Assembly (NCBI GenBank): GCA_050249695.1
Contig: JBFWQA010000003.1
Location: forward strand, 62,001-126,000
DNA length: 64,000 nucleotides
Reading direction: 5' to 3'
Origin: JACKJP01 sp050249695
GTDB lineage: Bacteria > Pseudomonadota > Alphaproteobacteria > Rhizobiales > Tepidamorphaceae
In this document: positions 44,335-53,749 of the stretch, in pieces
Position numbering within the stretch: position 1 is the first letter of the stretch
Layout: each line of letters opens with the position of its first letter
The notes under the pieces: model-generated
What the model was told of the DNA's origin: nothing
What the model saw: the letters and a program-made list of their open reading frames with translations, nothing else
Databases searched by the model: none
Translations under genes and position numbers: made by a program

Positions 44335-45336
44335 ATGCCCACAAACCTGCACGGACGATCGGTCCTCACGCTGGATGCCTTGTCACCGGACGAAATCCGC
44401 TTTCTGCTGAAACTCGCGGCCGATCTGAAGGCAGCCAAGTACGGGGGTTATGAGGTTCCCCGCCTCGTGCGGAAGAACATCGCTCTGATTTTCGAGAAGG
44501 ACTCGACCCGGACCCGCACGGGATTTGAGGTGGCGGCCTACGATCAGGGCGCGCACGTCACCTATTTCGGGCCAGGCGGGAGCCATATCGGGCACAAGGA
44601 GTCGATGAAGGATACCGCACGTGTGCTCGGGCGGATGTATGATGCCATCGAATACAGAGGCTTTTCCCAGCACAGCGCCGAAGTCCTTGCCGCACATGCC
44701 GGCGTCCCCGTCTATAACGGGCTGACTGACGAATCCCATCCCACACAGATCCTCGCGGATTTTCTGACGATGCGCGAGTTCACGCACAAACATCTCTCCG
44801 ACATGAAGGTCGCCTTTCTCGGCGAGGGGCGCGACAATGTTGCGATGTCCTTGGCCATTGGCGCCGCAAAGGTCGGCATGGATATCAGCATTGCCTCGCC
44901 GAAGGCATTATGGCCGCAAACGGATTTCTGTGGCCACGTCACCGAAATGGCCGCCGCAAATGGCGGAAGCTTCAGAATAGATGAAGATGCGATGACTTGC
45001 GTTGCAAGCGCCGACTTCATCTACACGGACGTCTGGCTGTCCATGGGAGAAGACGAGGCCGGGTGGTCCGAAAGGATCGAATTGCTGACCCCCTATCGGG
45101 TCACCGCCGACATCATGGCGGCGACGGGCAATCCCTTCACCAAGTTCATGCATTGCCTGCCGGCTTTCCACGATACCAGCACCGAGGTGGGTGCGCGCAT
45201 CTTCGAGCAATACGGAATCGAATGTATGGAAGTCACCGACGAGGTGTTTGAATCGGACGCCTCGATCGTCTTTCAGCAGGCGGAAAATCGGATGCATACG
45301 ATTAAGGCCCTGCTCGTCGCGACGATTGGCAACTGA
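44335..45336 (+). CDS. arcB: Catabolic ornithine carbamoyltransferase
   Basis: The 333-residue protein has the carbamoyl phosphate-binding STRTRTGFE, the HPTQILADFLTM segment and the ornithine-binding FMHCLPAFHDT motif. In the arc operon it works in the reverse sense, splitting citrulline with phosphate into ornithine and carbamoyl phosphate. TTGAGGAGAACGGGCG precedes the ATG. The 12-base spacing to arcA and tight spacing to arcC support one transcript. Confidence 0.96.
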   Translation: MPTNLHGRSVLTLDALSPDEIRFLLKLAADLKAAKYGGYEVPRLVRKNIALIFEKDSTRTRTGFEVAAYDQGAHVTYFGPGGSHIGHKESMKDTARVLGRMYDAIEYRGFSQHSAEVLAAHAGVPVYNGLTDESHPTQILADFLTMREFTHKHLSDMKVAFLGEGRDNVAMSLAIGAAKVGMDISIASPKALWPQTDFCGHVTEMAAANGGSFRIDEDAMTCVASADFIYTDVWLSMGEDEAGWSERIELLTPYRVTADIMAATGNPFTKFMHCLPAFHDTSTEVGARIFEQYGIECMEVTDEVFESDASIVFQQAENRMHTIKALLVATIGN

Positions 45337-45337
45337 C

Positions 45338-46258
45338 ATGCGCATTGTGGTGGCGCTGGGTGGCAACGCATTGTTGCGGAGGAACGAACCGCTGACGGAT
45401 CACAATCAGCGCACCAACATACGTCACGCTGCCCGGGTACTCAGTGAACTCGTCGATGAAGGGCACACTCTTGTCATCACCCATGGCAATGGGCCGCAGG
45501 TAGGGCTGCTGGCTCTCCAAGCCTCCTCAATCGAGAATTCGGCATTTCCGCTTGATGTTCTCGACGCTGAGAGCGCCGGCATGATCGGTTATGTGATCGA
45601 ACTGGAAATGCGCAACCGGCAGCCGCAACGGCATTTCGCCACCTTGATCACTCAGGTGACGGTCGACCGGAAGGACCCGGCGTTCATCAAGCCGACCAAA
45701 CCGATTGGGCCGGTCTATGATGAGAGCGCCGCTCGCCGTCATTCCGCCGAGCGAGGGTGGAAGATCGCCCCTGACGGAAAAGGTTGGCGCCGCGTCGTTC
45801 CTTCGCCCAAGCCCGTTTCGATCCTCGAAGCACCCGTCATCAAAGGCCTGATCGAGCGGAATGTCATCGTCATCTGTGCGGGAGGCGGGGGCATACCGGT
45901 GTCCGAGCTTGCCGATGGAACGTTGACTGGCGTGGAGGCCGTTGTCGACAAGGACTATTCGAGCGCCCTGCTGGCAAGCCAGATCGCCGCCGACATGCTC
46001 TTGTTGCTGACAGATGTCGACGCGGTCTATTCAGGCTTTGGAACACCCCGCCAGCGCGCATTGAAGACAATAGCAGCGGATACGATCTCGAGCGCCGATT
46101 TTGCTTCCGGATCCATGGGCCCGAAAGTCGGCGCCGCCATCGAGTTCGCAACTTCCACCCGGAACCCCGCCGCAATCGGCAAGATGGAAGAAGCGTTGGG
46201 CATCGTTAGAGGCGAATGCGGGACCAGGATCATGCCATCCGCTTCCTCGACGGCCTGA
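45338..46258 (+). CDS. arcC: Carbamate kinase
   Basis: The start is ATG 45338, one base after the arcB stop; the frame runs further upstream only inside arcB. The 306-residue protein begins MRIVVALGGNALLRR and has THGNGPQVGLLALQ and the VICAGGGGIPV loop typical of the amino acid kinase fold. It turns carbamoyl phosphate and ADP into ATP, CO2 and ammonia, the energy-yielding step of arginine fermentation. Confidence 0.96.
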   Translation: MRIVVALGGNALLRRNEPLTDHNQRTNIRHAARVLSELVDEGHTLVITHGNGPQVGLLALQASSIENSAFPLDVLDAESAGMIGYVIELEMRNRQPQRHFATLITQVTVDRKDPAFIKPTKPIGPVYDESAARRHSAERGWKIAPDGKGWRRVVPSPKPVSILEAPVIKGLIERNVIVICAGGGGIPVSELADGTLTGVEAVVDKDYSSALLASQIAADMLLLLTDVDAVYSGFGTPRQRALKTIAADTISSADFASGSMGPKVGAAIEFATSTRNPAAIGKMEEALGIVRGECGTRIMPSASSTA

Positions 46259-46270
46259 GTCCGCTGCCGT

Positions 46271-46284
46271 TTGACACGTATCAA
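46271..46284. promoter_or_regulatory. FNR/FixK-type box upstream of hsp20
   Basis: TTGACACGTATCAA fits TTGAY-N4-RTCAA. It begins 13 bases after the arcC stop and is centred 225 bases upstream of hsp20. The long distance to the gene is unusual and would mean a long leader or an upstream activating position. Confidence 0.5.
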
Positions 46285-46502
46285 AGCCTGCTTCCCGTGA
46301 TGCGGTTTCAATATTTCGTTGCTGCCGAAAGGTATGCTGGGCCGGCTGTCGTTTGGCTATGACGCGGGAAATGCTGCGAAAGCACATTGGCTCTGTCCGA
46401 ATTGCTCGATCAACCGCTCGTAACGACTCATCGAAGGCCTCGGCATAAATACCTGAGAGCAGTCTCAAAGGCATGAATTGCCTTCATACGAGGAGATGAA
46501 TC

Positions 46503-47033
46503 ATGACCAAATCCGCCAGTAAACTGCCGATTCAAACGGACAAGGCCTCACCCGCCAAGGAAAATTTCTGGTCCCTGGAGGGCCTGCATCAGGAAGTCGA
46601 TCGTCTGTTCGACGATTTCCGTTCCGCCAATTGGCATCTTCCGTTCCGCCGCCCGTCGCGCGGCATGGAGATCAACTGGCCCGCTGGCTCTTCGTGGCAG
46701 GTCGCACCCGCAATGGACCTGATCGAAAAGGATGGAGAATATGAAATAACCGCCGAACTGGCCGGGATGGACGAAAAGGACATCGAGATCAAACTGGCCA
46801 ATAATATTCTGACCATCAAAGGCGAGAAAAGCGAAGAAAAGAAGGAAGAGCAAAAGGACTACTTCCTCTCCGAACGGCGATACGGTTCCTTTCAGCGGTC
46901 CTTCCGCCTTCCCGACGGTGTCGATGCCGACAAGATCGAGGCCAAATTCGCGAAGGGGTTGTTGACCGTGAAATTGCCGAAGAGTGCCGAAACGAAGAAA
47001 GCCGAGAAGAAAATCGGCATCAAGGCCGGCTAG
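46503..47033 (+). CDS. Small heat shock protein, Hsp20 family
   Basis: The 176-residue protein has an alpha-crystallin domain of about 95 residues (from VAPAMDLIEKDGEYEITAEL to LLTVKLPK) with the AGMDEKDIEIKLANNILTIKG core, and an unusual Lys- and Glu-rich loop EKSEEKKEEQKDYF. A C-terminal IxI motif is not obvious. It holds unfolding proteins in the cytoplasm. GAGGAGATGAATC precedes the ATG. Small heat shock genes of this group are often induced by oxygen limitation in rhizobia. Confidence 0.94.
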   Translation: MTKSASKLPIQTDKASPAKENFWSLEGLHQEVDRLFDDFRSANWHLPFRRPSRGMEINWPAGSSWQVAPAMDLIEKDGEYEITAELAGMDEKDIEIKLANNILTIKGEKSEEKKEEQKDYFLSERRYGSFQRSFRLPDGVDADKIEAKFAKGLLTVKLPKSAETKKAEKKIGIKAG

Positions 47034-47042
47034 TCCAGAAGA

Positions 47043-47074
47043 CAGGGCGCGCTACAACATTTCGGCGCGCCCTG
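47043..47074. terminator. Hairpin after hsp20
   Basis: CAGGGCGCGC at 47043-47052 pairs perfectly with GCGCGCCCTG at 47065-47074 around a 12-base loop. It starts nine bases after the hsp20 stop. No T-run follows, so it may be a weak terminator or protect the mRNA end. Confidence 0.55.
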
Positions 47075-47138
47075 GCCGATCATATAGTGCCGCATCGTTC
47101 ATGGCGGGTATACCGTCCATCGGGGAAGCCGCCATCAG

Positions 47139-49745
47139 ATGATCCAGGCCCAGAATAGCCCGAGCGGCGCTGACCCATTGGCGGCGTACTGGTCGTGTGA
47201 AACGGCCATTCTCTTTTCCCTCCTGAAGACCAGTGCCAATGGCCTGTCCGGAAAGGAAGCGGCGCGCCGTCTCGAGCAATACGGCGCCAACACCCTCGAC
47301 CAGCTTCATCCTGCATCCGCTATTCTTGTGTTGGCGGCCCAGTTTCGAAGCCCGCTCGTCCTCATCCTGATCGGGGCTGCGATGATCGCCGTCACGGTGG
47401 GCGAATTTCAGGAAGCCGTAATCATCTGGCTGGTGGTCCTCGCCAGTTGCATACTGTCATTTGCTCAGGAATACCGGGCGTCTCGGTCGATGGAACGGCT
47501 GCGTCAGAGCATTGCACACCGCTCCACGGTGATCCGCGACGGGCAGCGGCTGGAAATACCCGCATCTCAGATCGTCCCCGGCGATGTCATTTGTCTTTCC
47601 GCCGGCAAGCTGGCACCGGCCGACGCTGTCGTGCTCGAAGGCACCGATTTCGATGTTAGCCAATCGATCCTCACGGGAGAGGCCTTTCCGGCTGCGAAAA
47701 CGACCGATCCTTCCCCGGCCGATGCATCGGTATCGGAACGCCGCAACGTCGTCTTCGCCGGTACATCAGTCCGCACGGGAGCCGCCCTTGTGCTCGCGGT
47801 AAGGACGGGCGCCCGAACCGAATTTGCCCATATTGCGTCCGCTGTGGAACGCCGTCCGCCTGAAACCGACTTCGCACGTGGGATCCGTCGTTTCGGAACC
47901 ATGATGACGCAGATCATGCTGGTGATGGTCATCGCGGTTCTTGCACTAAACATGCTGCTGGAGCGGCCATTCGTCGACTCCCTGCTGTTTTCCATCGCGC
48001 TCGGTGTTGGGCTTACCCCGGAATTGTTGCCCGCAATCGTTTCGGTCACGCTGGCACGCGGGGCCAGGACAATGGAGACGAACGGCGTTCTCGTCCGACG
48101 TCTCGCTTCAATCGAAAATCTGGGCAGTATGGATGTGCTCTGCACGGACAAGACCGGAACGCTGACCGAGGGCGTCATCCGCCTTGATGGCGCGGTCGAT
48201 CCCGGCGGCTCAGAATCGGAGGACGTCCGGCTATGGGCAACGCTCAATGCGACGATGCAGAGCGGATTGGACAACCCGCTCGACGACGCCATCCGCAATA
48301 GCGACCGCTTTCCTGCGCTGGCAGCATCGCAGTACAGCAAGATTGATGAAATTCCCTACGATTTTTCCCGAAAGCGCCTTTCGATCGTGTGCCGTCGCAG
48401 CGGTGGCTCGCCTCTTCTGATCTGCAAGGGGGCGCTGGAAAACGTGCTCGAAATCTGCACTTCCGTTGCTGCCGGTTCGGGGAAGAAGCCCCTATCGGAT
48501 GAAAGCCGCGAGCAATTCGATATCCTGTTCAAGCATTGGAGTCAGAACGGTTATCGCGTCCTTGGCCTGGCAATCCGCTCGCTTGACGTGCGTGAGGACT
48601 ACGCGCGCGATGACGAGGTCGATCTTACCTTTGTCGGCTTTCTTCTGTTTCAGGATACGCCGAAGCAAGGTGTCGAAGAAGCAATCTCGAAGCTCTCCCA
48701 TGCGGGCGTGCGTATCCGCGTGATCACGGGAGACAATCGATACGCGGCTGCGCATCTTGCGCAGCAGATCGGTCTTCCCGCGCGGCACATTGTGACAGGC
48801 TCGCAAATGATGCGCATGTCACGCGACGCCCTCTCCGCCATCGCACCTCGAACCGACATCTTCGCCGAGATCGATCCCAACCAGAAGGAATTGATCGTCG
48901 GTGCGCTGAAGCAGCGCGGGCACGTGGTCGGCTTTCTGGGCGACGGAATCAACGATGCGCCGGCGCTGCGAGACGCGGATGTCGGCATCACGGTGGATTC
49001 GGCCGTCGATGTCGCGCGGGAGGCCGCTGATATCGTGCTTCTGCGCAAGGACCTTGCGGTTCTGCTCGCTGGAATACGTGATGGCCGCCGGACCTTCGAG
49101 AACACAATGAAATACATTTCAATCACCATGAGCGCCAATTTCGGCAATATGATCAGCATGGCGCTCGCGTCGGTCCTGCTGCCGTTCCTGCCGCTGCTCG
49201 CCAAGCAGATCCTGCTCAACAATTTCCTTTCCGACATTCCCGCCCTGGCGATTGCCGGCGACAGCGTGGACGGTGAGCAGATGCGTCGACCGCGACATTG
49301 GGACATTGGTTACGTACGCCGCTTCATGATCGCTTTCGGGCTGGTCAGTTCAGCATTCGATTTCGTCACTTTCGGCTTTCTCTATTACTGGCTGCATGCG
49401 TCCGAGCCCTTGTTTCAGACGGGTTGGTTCGTCCTCTCTCTCGTCAGCGAACTCGGCATCGTCTTTGTATTGCGGACACGCCGAAAGTGCTGGACCAGCC
49501 GCCCGGATGGCCTGCTGGCGATTGTCTCGGGGATGGTCATGATCGTCGCGGTAGCATTCCCCTGGCTGCCGATCGCGGCATCGTTCGGCTTCGTCCCACT
49601 CCCGGGGGTGGTCATTATCGGCGTCGCCGCCATAGCGCTCGCCTACCTCGCCGTTTCGGAATCCCTGAAGCACCTGCTCTTCAGTCACAATATCATCCGC
49701 GGACGGCGACGGACACCGATCACAAGACCGGCGAAGACGCCATGA
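47139..49745 (+). CDS. P-type cation ATPase, MgtA/MgtB-like
   Basis: The 868-residue pump has a cation ATPase N-terminal domain (SANGLSGKEAARRLEQYGAN), the phosphorylation motif DKTGTLTEG with D337, a TGEA actuator motif in place of the common TGES, and the hinge GDGINDAPALRDADVGI. The C-terminal spans (SANFGNMISMALASVLLPF) resemble magnesium-transporting P3B ATPases. Substrate assignment is tentative. Its stop overlaps a 34-codon frame that leads into a second P-type ATPase, so the two pumps are probably made together. Confidence 0.92.
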   Translation: MIQAQNSPSGADPLAAYWSCETAILFSLLKTSANGLSGKEAARRLEQYGANTLDQLHPASAILVLAAQFRSPLVLILIGAAMIAVTVGEFQEAVIIWLVVLASCILSFAQEYRASRSMERLRQSIAHRSTVIRDGQRLEIPASQIVPGDVICLSAGKLAPADAVVLEGTDFDVSQSILTGEAFPAAKTTDPSPADASVSERRNVVFAGTSVRTGAALVLAVRTGARTEFAHIASAVERRPPETDFARGIRRFGTMMTQIMLVMVIAVLALNMLLERPFVDSLLFSIALGVGLTPELLPAIVSVTLARGARTMETNGVLVRRLASIENLGSMDVLCTDKTGTLTEGVIRLDGAVDPGGSESEDVRLWATLNATMQSGLDNPLDDAIRNSDRFPALAASQYSKIDEIPYDFSRKRLSIVCRRSGGSPLLICKGALENVLEICTSVAAGSGKKPLSDESREQFDILFKHWSQNGYRVLGLAIRSLDVREDYARDDEVDLTFVGFLLFQDTPKQGVEEAISKLSHAGVRIRVITGDNRYAAAHLAQQIGLPARHIVTGSQMMRMSRDALSAIAPRTDIFAEIDPNQKELIVGALKQRGHVVGFLGDGINDAPALRDADVGITVDSAVDVAREAADIVLLRKDLAVLLAGIRDGRRTFENTMKYISITMSANFGNMISMALASVLLPFLPLLAKQILLNNFLSDIPALAIAGDSVDGEQMRRPRHWDIGYVRRFMIAFGLVSSAFDFVTFGFLYYWLHASEPLFQTGWFVLSLVSELGIVFVLRTRRKCWTSRPDGLLAIVSGMVMIVAVAFPWLPIAASFGFVPLPGVVIIGVAAIALAYLAVSESLKHLLFSHNIIRGRRRTPITRPAKTP

Positions 49746-49846
49746 TGGGTGCCACGCGGTTTGAGTATGACGACGAACAGTGGCGACCGGCTGAGCGCAC
49801 GTCCGCCGGTCCGGTGCCAGGCCATGCTCACGGGCCTTTCGTATGA
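49742..49846 (+). CDS. 34-codon linking frame between two P-type ATPases
   Basis: This frame starts at an ATG that overlaps the upstream ATPase stop (ATGA at 49742-49745). It ends at a TGA that overlaps the downstream ATPase start (ATGA at 49843-49846). The product would be a soluble, acidic then His/Pro-rich peptide (EYDDEQW, then GHAHGPFV). Exact overlaps at both ends suggest that ribosomes pass through it to reach the second pump. It could encode a small pump subunit or serve only for coupling. Confidence 0.5.
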   Translation: MMGATRFEYDDEQWRPAERTSAGPVPGHAHGPFV

Positions 49847-52392
49847 AGACGTCCTTGCTGATTGGGGTCAGCGAAGTGGAAGCCGCCGCGCGGCAACGGC
49901 TCGACGGCTTCAACGAATTGCCGCGCCCGGACAGGCGTAGTTCATGGCGGATTGCGGGAGAAGTGCTTCGCGAACCGATGCTGGCCCTATTGATGGCGGG
50001 AGGCGGCATCTACCTCCTTCTTGGAAGCCTGCAGGAGGCGCTGCTCCTTCTCGCCTTCGCGATGATGTCGATCGTCATCACCATCGTTCAGGAAACGCGT
50101 ACGGAGCGGGTCCTGGAGGCACTACAGGATCTCACGAGCCCGCGCGCGCTTGTCATTCGTGACGGTAACCGCCGCCGCATTCCGGGCCGCGAAGTCGTCC
50201 GCGGCGATATTATGGTGTTGGTGGAGGGCGACAGGATCCCGGCCGACGGGAGGCTTTTTGAATCACAGGATCTGCAGGTCGATGAATCGTTGCTGACCGG
50301 CGAATCCGCCCCTGTTCGAAAAAGCGCCGACAGTCGTCCGGAACGGAATGCGAGGCCCGGCGGAGACGATCTTCCATTTGTCTACTCAGGTACTTTGATT
50401 GTGCGTGGAACCGGCCTTGCCGAGACATTCGCAATCGGTCCGTCGACCGAGATCGGCAAGATTGGACTATCGCTTCGGAGCCTGGAAACGGAACAGCCCC
50501 ACTTGCGCAAGCAGACCGGTCAGATCGTGCGTCTGTCGGCAATTGCCGGAGGACTGGTCAGCCTTCTCGTTCTGGCGCTCTACGGCATGGCCCATGGAGA
50601 CTGGATTGCGGCATTGCTCGCTGCGATCACCATCGGCATGTCCATGTTGCCGGAGGAGTTTCCCGTCGTTCTCACGGTATTCATGGCGATGGGCGCATGG
50701 CGCATTTCCCGACAGCGCGTCCTGACCCGTCGGATCACCGCCATCGAAGCCATGGGTTCTGCGACGGTGCTTTGCGTGGACAAGACCGGAACACTGACGG
50801 AAAATCGAATGACCATAGCCGAGCTTTGTCCGCTCAACGACAAGGGGCCCGCACGCTGCGAGCTTCCGAACGAGCCTCTATCTCCCGAGGCTCGAAATCT
50901 CGCGCTCCATGGTCTGCTTGCAAGCGCATCTGAGCCATTCGATCCCATGGAAAGGGCCTTCCACGATTTTGCCCGCGATCATGAAATCGACGCATCTTCA
51001 ATTCTGCATTCCACGGTTTCGCCTGCGCGCACATACGGCCTTTCGGTCGATCTGCTCGCCGTCACGCAGGTCTGGCAGACGAACGCCAAGGACCGCGGAT
51101 ATGTTGTCGCGGCGAAAGGAGCGCCCGAAGCTATAGCCGATCTTTGTTCCCTCGGAGCGGAAGAGCGTGCGGCCCTTAGAGCGGCGACGGATGCCATGGC
51201 GTCGAAGGGCCTGCGTGTGCTGGCTGTGGCCAGCGCAGAAAGCCGAGAGGAAACGCTTCCCGACTCGCCGACGGTATTCGCCTTCCGCATTCTCGGTGTC
51301 GTCGGTCTCGCCGATCCTTTACGGCCGGATGTGCCCGCGGCCGTTCGCGACTGCCGCAACGCTGGCATCCGGGTGATCATGATCACCGGGGACTACCCCG
51401 CAACCGCCCGAGCCATTGCCATACAGGCAGGAATACACGGCGACGGCCATCTCCTTAGCGGTGAGGAAATTGCCGCCATGGACGACCCCGAGCTGTACAG
51501 GTCGGTGCGAACGTCGAGCATCTTCGCCCGGGTGATGCCGGAGCAGAAGCTGCGCATTGTACAGGCGCTCAAGGCACAGGGCGAGATCGTTGCAATGACG
51601 GGCGACGGGGTCAATGATGCGCCCTCCCTGAAGGCGGCCCATATCGGCATCGCGATGGGTGGCAGGGGCACCGATGTGGCACGGGAAGCATCGTCGATCG
51701 TGCTTCTCGATGACGATTTCGGCACGATCGTCGCCGCGATACGATCAGGCCGACGCATCTACGACAACCTCCGAAAGGCGATGGGGTTCATATTCGCCGT
51801 CCACGTGCCGATCGCCGGCCTGGCGCTGCTACCCCTGATCCTCGGCTATCCGATCATCTTCAGCCCCATACATATCGCCGTTCTTGAAATGATCATCGAT
51901 CCTGTTTGCGCCCTTGCCTTCGAAGCGGAAGGCGAAGAAAGCGATGTCATGCAGCGACCACCGCGACCGCCGGATGAACCGCTGTTTTCGCTGTCGCTGA
52001 TAGGCTGGGGACTTCTTCAGGGAACGCTGGTCTTTGCAATCGTGGGCGGGACGTTCCTGGTCACGTCTGAACTTGGTCAGCCCGAAGGCGAAGTCCGGAC
52101 GCTGACCTTCCTGGCCCTCATCCTTTCGATCACCAGCCTCATATTCGTGAACAGGTCTTTCAGTACCTCACTGCTGGTTGCATTCCGACGCCGCAATATC
52201 ATGCTCTTCCTTATTCTGGCTGCGGTGGCAACGCTCCTTTTGGCAAGCCTTGCAATCCCCGCCATGCGCGGACTCTTTCAATTCGGCCCGCTGCACTGGG
52301 TTGCCTTCGCCACCGCGTTCCTGGCGGCAGCCTGCGTGCTCGTGTTTCTGGAAGCGGCAAAGTCATTGTGGCGCGACCAATTTCGGCTGTGA
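49843..52392 (+). CDS. P-type cation ATPase, calcium-pump-like (P2 class)
   Basis: The 849-residue pump has TGESAPVRKS, the phosphorylation motif DKTGTLTEN with D313, PEEFPVVLTVFMAMGAWR in span 4 and GDGVNDAPSLKAAHIGIAMG in the hinge. Span 6 contains the HIAVLEMIIDPVCALAFEAE segment of bacterial P2-like ATPases found in hypoxia regions of mycobacteria and rhizobia. The N-terminal cation ATPase domain is shortened, starting directly at GVSEVEAAARQRLDGFNELP. An in-frame stop at 49792-49794 and no intervening start exclude an extension. Ion not known. Confidence 0.92.
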   Translation: MKTSLLIGVSEVEAAARQRLDGFNELPRPDRRSSWRIAGEVLREPMLALLMAGGGIYLLLGSLQEALLLLAFAMMSIVITIVQETRTERVLEALQDLTSPRALVIRDGNRRRIPGREVVRGDIMVLVEGDRIPADGRLFESQDLQVDESLLTGESAPVRKSADSRPERNARPGGDDLPFVYSGTLIVRGTGLAETFAIGPSTEIGKIGLSLRSLETEQPHLRKQTGQIVRLSAIAGGLVSLLVLALYGMAHGDWIAALLAAITIGMSMLPEEFPVVLTVFMAMGAWRISRQRVLTRRITAIEAMGSATVLCVDKTGTLTENRMTIAELCPLNDKGPARCELPNEPLSPEARNLALHGLLASASEPFDPMERAFHDFARDHEIDASSILHSTVSPARTYGLSVDLLAVTQVWQTNAKDRGYVVAAKGAPEAIADLCSLGAEERAALRAATDAMASKGLRVLAVASAESREETLPDSPTVFAFRILGVVGLADPLRPDVPAAVRDCRNAGIRVIMITGDYPATARAIAIQAGIHGDGHLLSGEEIAAMDDPELYRSVRTSSIFARVMPEQKLRIVQALKAQGEIVAMTGDGVNDAPSLKAAHIGIAMGGRGTDVAREASSIVLLDDDFGTIVAAIRSGRRIYDNLRKAMGFIFAVHVPIAGLALLPLILGYPIIFSPIHIAVLEMIIDPVCALAFEAEGEESDVMQRPPRPPDEPLFSLSLIGWGLLQGTLVFAIVGGTFLVTSELGQPEGEVRTLTFLALILSITSLIFVNRSFSTSLLVAFRRRNIMLFLILAAVATLLLASLAIPAMRGLFQFGPLHWVAFATAFLAAACVLVFLEAAKSLWRDQFRL

Positions 52393-52442
52393 GCGGGCGG
52401 CCTGAAAGCGGCTTGATGTGAAATGACATGGAGGAAGGTCAG

Positions 52443-53462
52443 ATGATGCAGGCCATGCAGTTTGAAGGGCGGAACAGACCGCTGCGGATGGTCGAACGCG
52501 TCCTCCCCATTCCCGGGCGAGGTCAAGTATTGGTTGAAATCACAGCCTGCGCCGTTTGCCGAACGGACCTGCATCTGATCGACGGCGATCTGCCTGATCC
52601 GAAGATTCCGGTTGTTCCCGGCCACGAGGTCGTCGGTCGCATCCGGATGCTCGGCGCCGGCGTAACCTCATTCAACATTGGCGAACGGGTTGGCATTCCC
52701 TGGCTGGGTCATGTCTGCGGGCACTGCCGCTTCTGCGAGAGCGGGCGGGAGAACCTGTGCGACGAAGCCAAGTTCACCGGCTATCAGATCGATGGCGGGT
52801 ACGCCACCCACATGCTCGCGGATTCGGAATTCTGCTTCACCCTGCCCGACCTCTATGATGACGCCCACGCGGCGCCCCTGTTGTGCGCCGGGCTGATCGG
52901 TCACCGTTGCCTGAAAGCACTTGGCAGCTCGCGACGGATCGGCATCTACGGCTTCGGGGCCGCCGCGCATATCATCTCGCAGGTGGCGATCGCAGAAGGC
53001 AGGGAAATCTATGCCTTTACGAGCCCAGGCGACAAACAAGCCCAGGAATTCGCTCGTTCTCTCGGCTGCACATGGGCCGGCAGCTCAAATGTCCTCCCGC
53101 CAGTTTTGCTGGAAGCCGCGATCATCTTCGCACCGGTTGGACCGTTACTGCCGATGGCGCTGCAGGCCGTCGAAAAGGGAGGCACCGTCGTTCTGGGCGG
53201 CATACATATGAGCGACATCCCCGCCATGCCTTATCGCATTCTCTGGGGTGAACGGGTTGTCCGTTCCATCGCGAATCTGACGCGCTGCGACGCGCGCGAA
53301 TTCATGCAGATCGCGGGAAGGGTTCATATCCACACATCGGTCCGTACCATGCCCTTGAGAGAGGCGAACGCCGCGCTCGCTGCGCTTCGCGCCGGCGAGG
53401 TCAATGGCGCCATGGTGCTGATACCGGAGACCGGAACGAAGCTTCAGCGCAAGTCGGGCTGA
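52443..53462 (+). CDS. Zinc-dependent alcohol dehydrogenase (AdhP-like)
   Basis: The 339-residue medium-chain dehydrogenase starts at ATG 52443 after GGAGGAAGG. The catalytic-zinc region is CAVCRTDLHLIDGD with PGHEVVG, and the structural-zinc cysteines are in GHVCGHCRFCESGRENLC. The nucleotide-binding motif is unusual (YGFGAAAHI in place of GxGxxG). Relatives lie beside P-type ATPase and stress genes in rhizobial low-oxygen regions, where they may dispose of reducing power. It follows the ATPase by 50 bases. Confidence 0.92.
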   Translation: MMQAMQFEGRNRPLRMVERVLPIPGRGQVLVEITACAVCRTDLHLIDGDLPDPKIPVVPGHEVVGRIRMLGAGVTSFNIGERVGIPWLGHVCGHCRFCESGRENLCDEAKFTGYQIDGGYATHMLADSEFCFTLPDLYDDAHAAPLLCAGLIGHRCLKALGSSRRIGIYGFGAAAHIISQVAIAEGREIYAFTSPGDKQAQEFARSLGCTWAGSSNVLPPVLLEAAIIFAPVGPLLPMALQAVEKGGTVVLGGIHMSDIPAMPYRILWGERVVRSIANLTRCDAREFMQIAGRVHIHTSVRTMPLREANAALAALRAGEVNGAMVLIPETGTKLQRKSG

Positions 53463-53560
53463 CGCATCTGCCGCCGACTAAGCAAAAGACCCGGGATCAT
53501 CGGAAACCACAGCGTAAATCCGCGCAGCACCAGCGTCGCTGCAAGCAAAAAAACGGGGTC
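53444..53560 (-). pseudogene. Remnant of a flippase-like membrane protein gene (UPF0104/LPG synthase type)
   Basis: An open stretch of 38 codons on the minus strand ends in TGA at 53444-53446. It encodes a membrane segment and tail (LLAATLVLRGFTLWFPMIPG, then RRQMRQPDLR) of the kind that closes UPF0104/lysylphosphatidylglycerol synthase-like flippases. It is cut upstream by an in-frame TGA (53561-53563), and no more of the gene follows. It overlaps the 3' end of the alcohol dehydrogenase by 19 bases. Recognition rests on the pattern of the last span only. Confidence 0.5.
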
Positions 53561-53563
53561 TCA

Positions 53564-53749
53564 TACGAAGAAGTTGAAATATTTCCGGAAAATCGGATTC
53601 AACCCTCGGAGACGCGCGCAGATTTTCCACCAAGAAGGCACCAAAATTCGGCTCAAATTCGTATCCGAACCCGCGGGCGCCGCTCTAACCCCATGAATTA
53701 TTTATACCTTTACGTGTATTGGCGCATGCACACAACTTAGGGGTGTGGC
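53564..53749. other. AT-rich spacer between flippase remnant and tRNA
   Basis: No gene was found. The stretch lies immediately 3' of the tRNA gene, where integrative elements usually insert. No direct copy of the tRNA end was seen on the left inside the window. Confidence 0.4.
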
